From NCBI GenBank assembly GCA_017626015.1, contig JAGAJO010000009.1, positions 124,001 through 188,000 of the forward strand: DNA of 64,000 bases, read 5' to 3'. Source of the DNA: Ruminococcus sp. (GTDB taxonomy: Bacteria; Bacillota; Clostridia; Oscillospirales; Ruminococcaceae). Below, piece after piece: positions 62,241 to 64,000 of this stretch (positions within the stretch are counted from its first letter, which is position 1; each line of letters begins with the position of its first letter). The notes under the pieces are model-generated. The model made no database searches, had not been told where the DNA came from, and worked only from the letters and a program-made list of their open reading frames with translations. A program made the position numbers and the translations under genes.

Positions 62241-62300
62241 AAGAGGACAAACGCCGTTTAATAAATCTCTCATACGGCGTTTTGTCCTCTTACTATTTTA
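62241..62300. terminator. Bidirectional terminator between galT and the TetR gene
   Basis: The stem AAGAGGACAAACGCCGT / ACGGCGTTTTGTCCTCTT (62241-62257, 62274-62291), with one mismatch or bulge. T-rich downstream on +, moderate on -. Confidence 0.8.
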
Positions 62301-62307
62301 TATACAT

Positions 62308-62868
62308 TTATAGATTTGCTCTGAAGCCCTGACCGATATTAACATTTTCATACGCAAGCTCCTTCATCTGGAGCATTACCGTATGAGGAGAGTCTCTCAT
62401 GCCTCCTTTTGCCCAGTCAATAATTATCCCGCAGAAACCATGCGAATAGAAATCGGCGAAAAATTTAGCTTTGTCGCTTCGTTTTCTGGTGTTGGCAACT
62501 GCGTGATAAAAGAAACGCAGAAACAGTTGATGCATACTTTTAAAAAGATATTTTTCAAAAATTATTTCACTGCTTTTCAAGGTGTTTGAGTAAAATTTTT
62601 TATCCTTCCTGATGTTTTCCAGAAAACCTTCCAGCCTTTCGTACCAGTTATCGTAATTTACGCCTCGTGTGATATTTTTGAAGATCTCGTTAAAATATAT
62701 GTATTCAAGCAGCTCGTATTTATCCTGAAAATGATAATAGAATGACTGACGGTTAAGTCCGCATTCGTTTGTTATATCGGATATGGATATTTTCTCAAAC
62801 GGCTTTTGCTCACACAGTGTTTTAAGCGCCCCGCACAGTGCGCTTTTTGTTATAGCAGAACTGGACAT
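62308..62868 (-). CDS. TetR-family transcriptional regulator (DhaS-like)
   Basis: 186 aa. N-terminal HTH (KISISDITNECGLNRQSFYYHFQDKYELLEYIY) of TetR type. The C-terminal domain resembles the TetR_C_8/DhaS group often linked to dihydroxyacetone-kinase-like or stress genes. The target is unknown and no obvious partner gene is adjacent. A promoter lies at 63022-63049, giving a leader of about 150 bases. Confidence 0.88.
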   Translation of the reverse strand: MSSSAITKSALCGALKTLCEQKPFEKISISDITNECGLNRQSFYYHFQDKYELLEYIYFNEIFKNITRGVNYDNWYERLEGFLENIRKDKKFYSNTLKSSEIIFEKYLFKSMHQLFLRFFYHAVANTRKRSDKAKFFADFYSHGFCGIIIDWAKGGMRDSPHTVMLQMKELAYENVNIGQGFRANL

Positions 62869-62926
62869 TATTACTGTTCCCCCAACCAGCTATTGAATTT
62901 TCTGTACGCTCCGCACCGATAATAAC

Positions 62927-63022
62927 GTGAGCGGAAAATTCATTTCGGATGATCCGTTTACGGACCCGTATGACGACCTGCGTCGTTTATCAGAAGCTGC
63001 AAGCGGTCATCTTACATATTAA
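62927..63022 (+). other. Possible short ORF or gene remnant in the TetR leader (opposite strand)
   Basis: A GTG-initiated frame of 31 codons has a protein-like composition: GKFISDDPFTDPYDDLRRLS, then a TAA stop. It has no ribosome site and its upstream frame is closed. It may be the C-terminal fragment of a lost gene or a chance frame. Confidence 0.2.
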
Positions 63023-63049
63023 TTATATCACATTTGCAAAAAAAAGCAA
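63022..63049 (-). promoter_or_regulatory. SigA-type promoter for the TetR gene
   Basis: On the minus strand, TTGCTT (63049-63044), 16 bases, TATAAT (63027-63022), with TGA before the -10. Confidence 0.6.
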
Positions 63050-63098
63050 GTGATTTTTCCGTTATCCGTATTTGTATTTAGTGGTAATGCTTATGCTT

Positions 63099-63977
63099 TC
63101 AGAACGAACCTAAGATCGACAGCATTATTTCCTCCGGTGAGCATACTGCTTCCGCTCCGTCACGCAGAAGCATTGCCTGTCCGGCGTAATCGGAACTGAA
63201 AATATCTCTTGGAGGTATTACGAAAATATCTTTACCTTGGTCAAGAGCGTGACCTACCGTGTTGAGAGCGCCGCTTTTGTTTCCAGCCTGTATCACAAGA
63301 ACTCCGTCAGACAATGCTGCGATCAGCCTGTTACGCACCCTGAAATTATTGGGTGCGGGAGGTTCCAGCGGAGGATATTCGGAAAGTACCGCACCGTTTT
63401 GGGAAATAAGCTTTTTAAGCTCGCCTTTTCCGGAGGGATAGTCGTAATCTATCCCGCAGCCAAGGACTGAGAGAGTTTTTCCTCCTGCCGAGATCGCCGA
63501 AGTATGGGCGGCTGTATCCGTTCCGTTGGCAAATCCGCTTACGATCGTGAATCCGTTCTTTGCTGTAACGGAAGAAAAATATTCCGCAGCTCTTAGAGAA
63601 TAACTGCTTGCTTTCCTCGCTCCTACCACCGCAAGCGACGGTCTGTTCATTGCATCGGAAAGCTCCCCCATGCAGTATATGAGAATGGGAGGACAGCATA
63701 TCCTATTAAAGCATTCAGGATACTCTTTATCAAGAAATGTTAATATTTTAATGCCTCTATTTTCACAATATCCGATAATATCATTTACGATATCCATATT
63801 GAACCGTCTGATACCGGACATCAGATCAGGAGGCAATTCCGGCGCATTCGTTTTAAGGAGCCTTTGAAGCATTAGTTCAGGATCCTGAAAATGTGAATAC
63901 ATTTCAAAAAATCTTGGGTCTGCCGCAGGAAAAATAAGCGACATTGCAAGAATTGATGCTGTACGGCGGTACGTCAT
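63099..63977 (-). CDS. dprA: DNA-processing protein DprA (short form)
   Basis: 292 aa. Rossmann-like core: LAVVGARKASSYSLRAAEYF, IVSGFANGTDTAAHTSAI, VLGCGIDYDYPSG, NFRVRNRLIAALSDGVLVIQAG, GALNTVGHALDQGKDIFVIP. DprA loads RecA on incoming single-stranded DNA during transformation and is also kept in many non-competent Clostridia. The C-terminal winged-helix (DML1-like) domain of longer DprA proteins is absent. AGGAGG before the ATG, so the gene is complete. Confidence 0.94.
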   Translation of the reverse strand: MTYRRTASILAMSLIFPAADPRFFEMYSHFQDPELMLQRLLKTNAPELPPDLMSGIRRFNMDIVNDIIGYCENRGIKILTFLDKEYPECFNRICCPPILIYCMGELSDAMNRPSLAVVGARKASSYSLRAAEYFSSVTAKNGFTIVSGFANGTDTAAHTSAISAGGKTLSVLGCGIDYDYPSGKGELKKLISQNGAVLSEYPPLEPPAPNNFRVRNRLIAALSDGVLVIQAGNKSGALNTVGHALDQGKDIFVIPPRDIFSSDYAGQAMLLRDGAEAVCSPEEIMLSILGSF

Positions 63978-64000
63978 TGTGAAGCCTCCTTTTTTCGTTT

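Overview
The window looks like a chromosomal segment of an anaerobic, spore-forming Clostridia bacterium, most likely of the Ruminococcus/Oscillospiraceae type. This rests on four things. The housekeeping gene order is Bacillota-like (rnj-gdpP-rplI-dnaB-tilS-ftsH and yicC-remA-gmk-rpoZ-priA-def-fmt-rsmB-rlmN-stp-prkC-rsgA-thiN-spoVM). Sporulation genes spoVS and spoVM are present. Many SigA-type promoters have 17-base spacers. A cytoplasmic GH3 glucosidase, SGNH esterase and cohesin-like surface protein fit a polysaccharide-using gut or rumen lifestyle. No rRNA, tRNA, CRISPR array, phage or transposase gene was seen.

Layout. 1-13.2 kb (+): the 3' part of a degenerate sugar-nucleotidyltransferase/phosphomutase fusion, then RNase J, the c-di-AMP phosphodiesterase GdpP, ribosomal protein L9, replicative helicase, TilS, FtsH, YmdB and SpoVS. 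13.3-21.2 kb (-): a zinc phospholipase C-like protein with a beta-trefoil-like tail in a four-gene operon, a DUF2798-like membrane protein, a helix-hairpin-helix protein behind a GH3 glucosidase, a UPF0178 protein and an HD hydrolase. 21.4-24 kb (+): GlmS and a HAD phosphatase.

24-37 kb (+): one long operon for GMP synthesis, transcription, replication restart, translation initiation, rRNA modification and the Stp/PrkC signalling pair. It ends in a 28-codon spoVM. It keeps the Bacillus subtilis order but lacks coaBC between rpoZ and priA and rpe between rsgA and thiN. 37-42.6 kb: DnaD, a DnaC/DnaI-type loader, a membrane-attached lipase, a GNAT enzyme and a DUF815 ATPase (-).

42.8-53.4 kb: an SGNH esterase and a zinc-ribbon membrane protein (+), an HD protein (-), a tight minus-strand operon (Lrp regulator, aminotransferase, IspE, zinc-ribbon membrane protein, radical SAM enzyme), then PfkA and a chemoreceptor (-). 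53.5-64 kb: a polysaccharide deacetylase, a cohesin-like/cadherin-like membrane protein and a YdcF protein (+), LeuA (-), a methyltransferase and a small membrane protein controlled by a T-box riboswitch (-), GalT (+) ending at a MITE-like element, a TetR regulator (-) and DprA (-).

The most interesting items are the T-box upstream of an unknown membrane protein, the doubly degenerate fusion protein, a palindromic repeat family with one copy forming the 5' leader of the Lrp operon, the MITE abutting the galT stop codon, and the phospholipase C-like and cohesin-like surface or secreted candidates. No clearly new multi-gene defence or mobile system was found.
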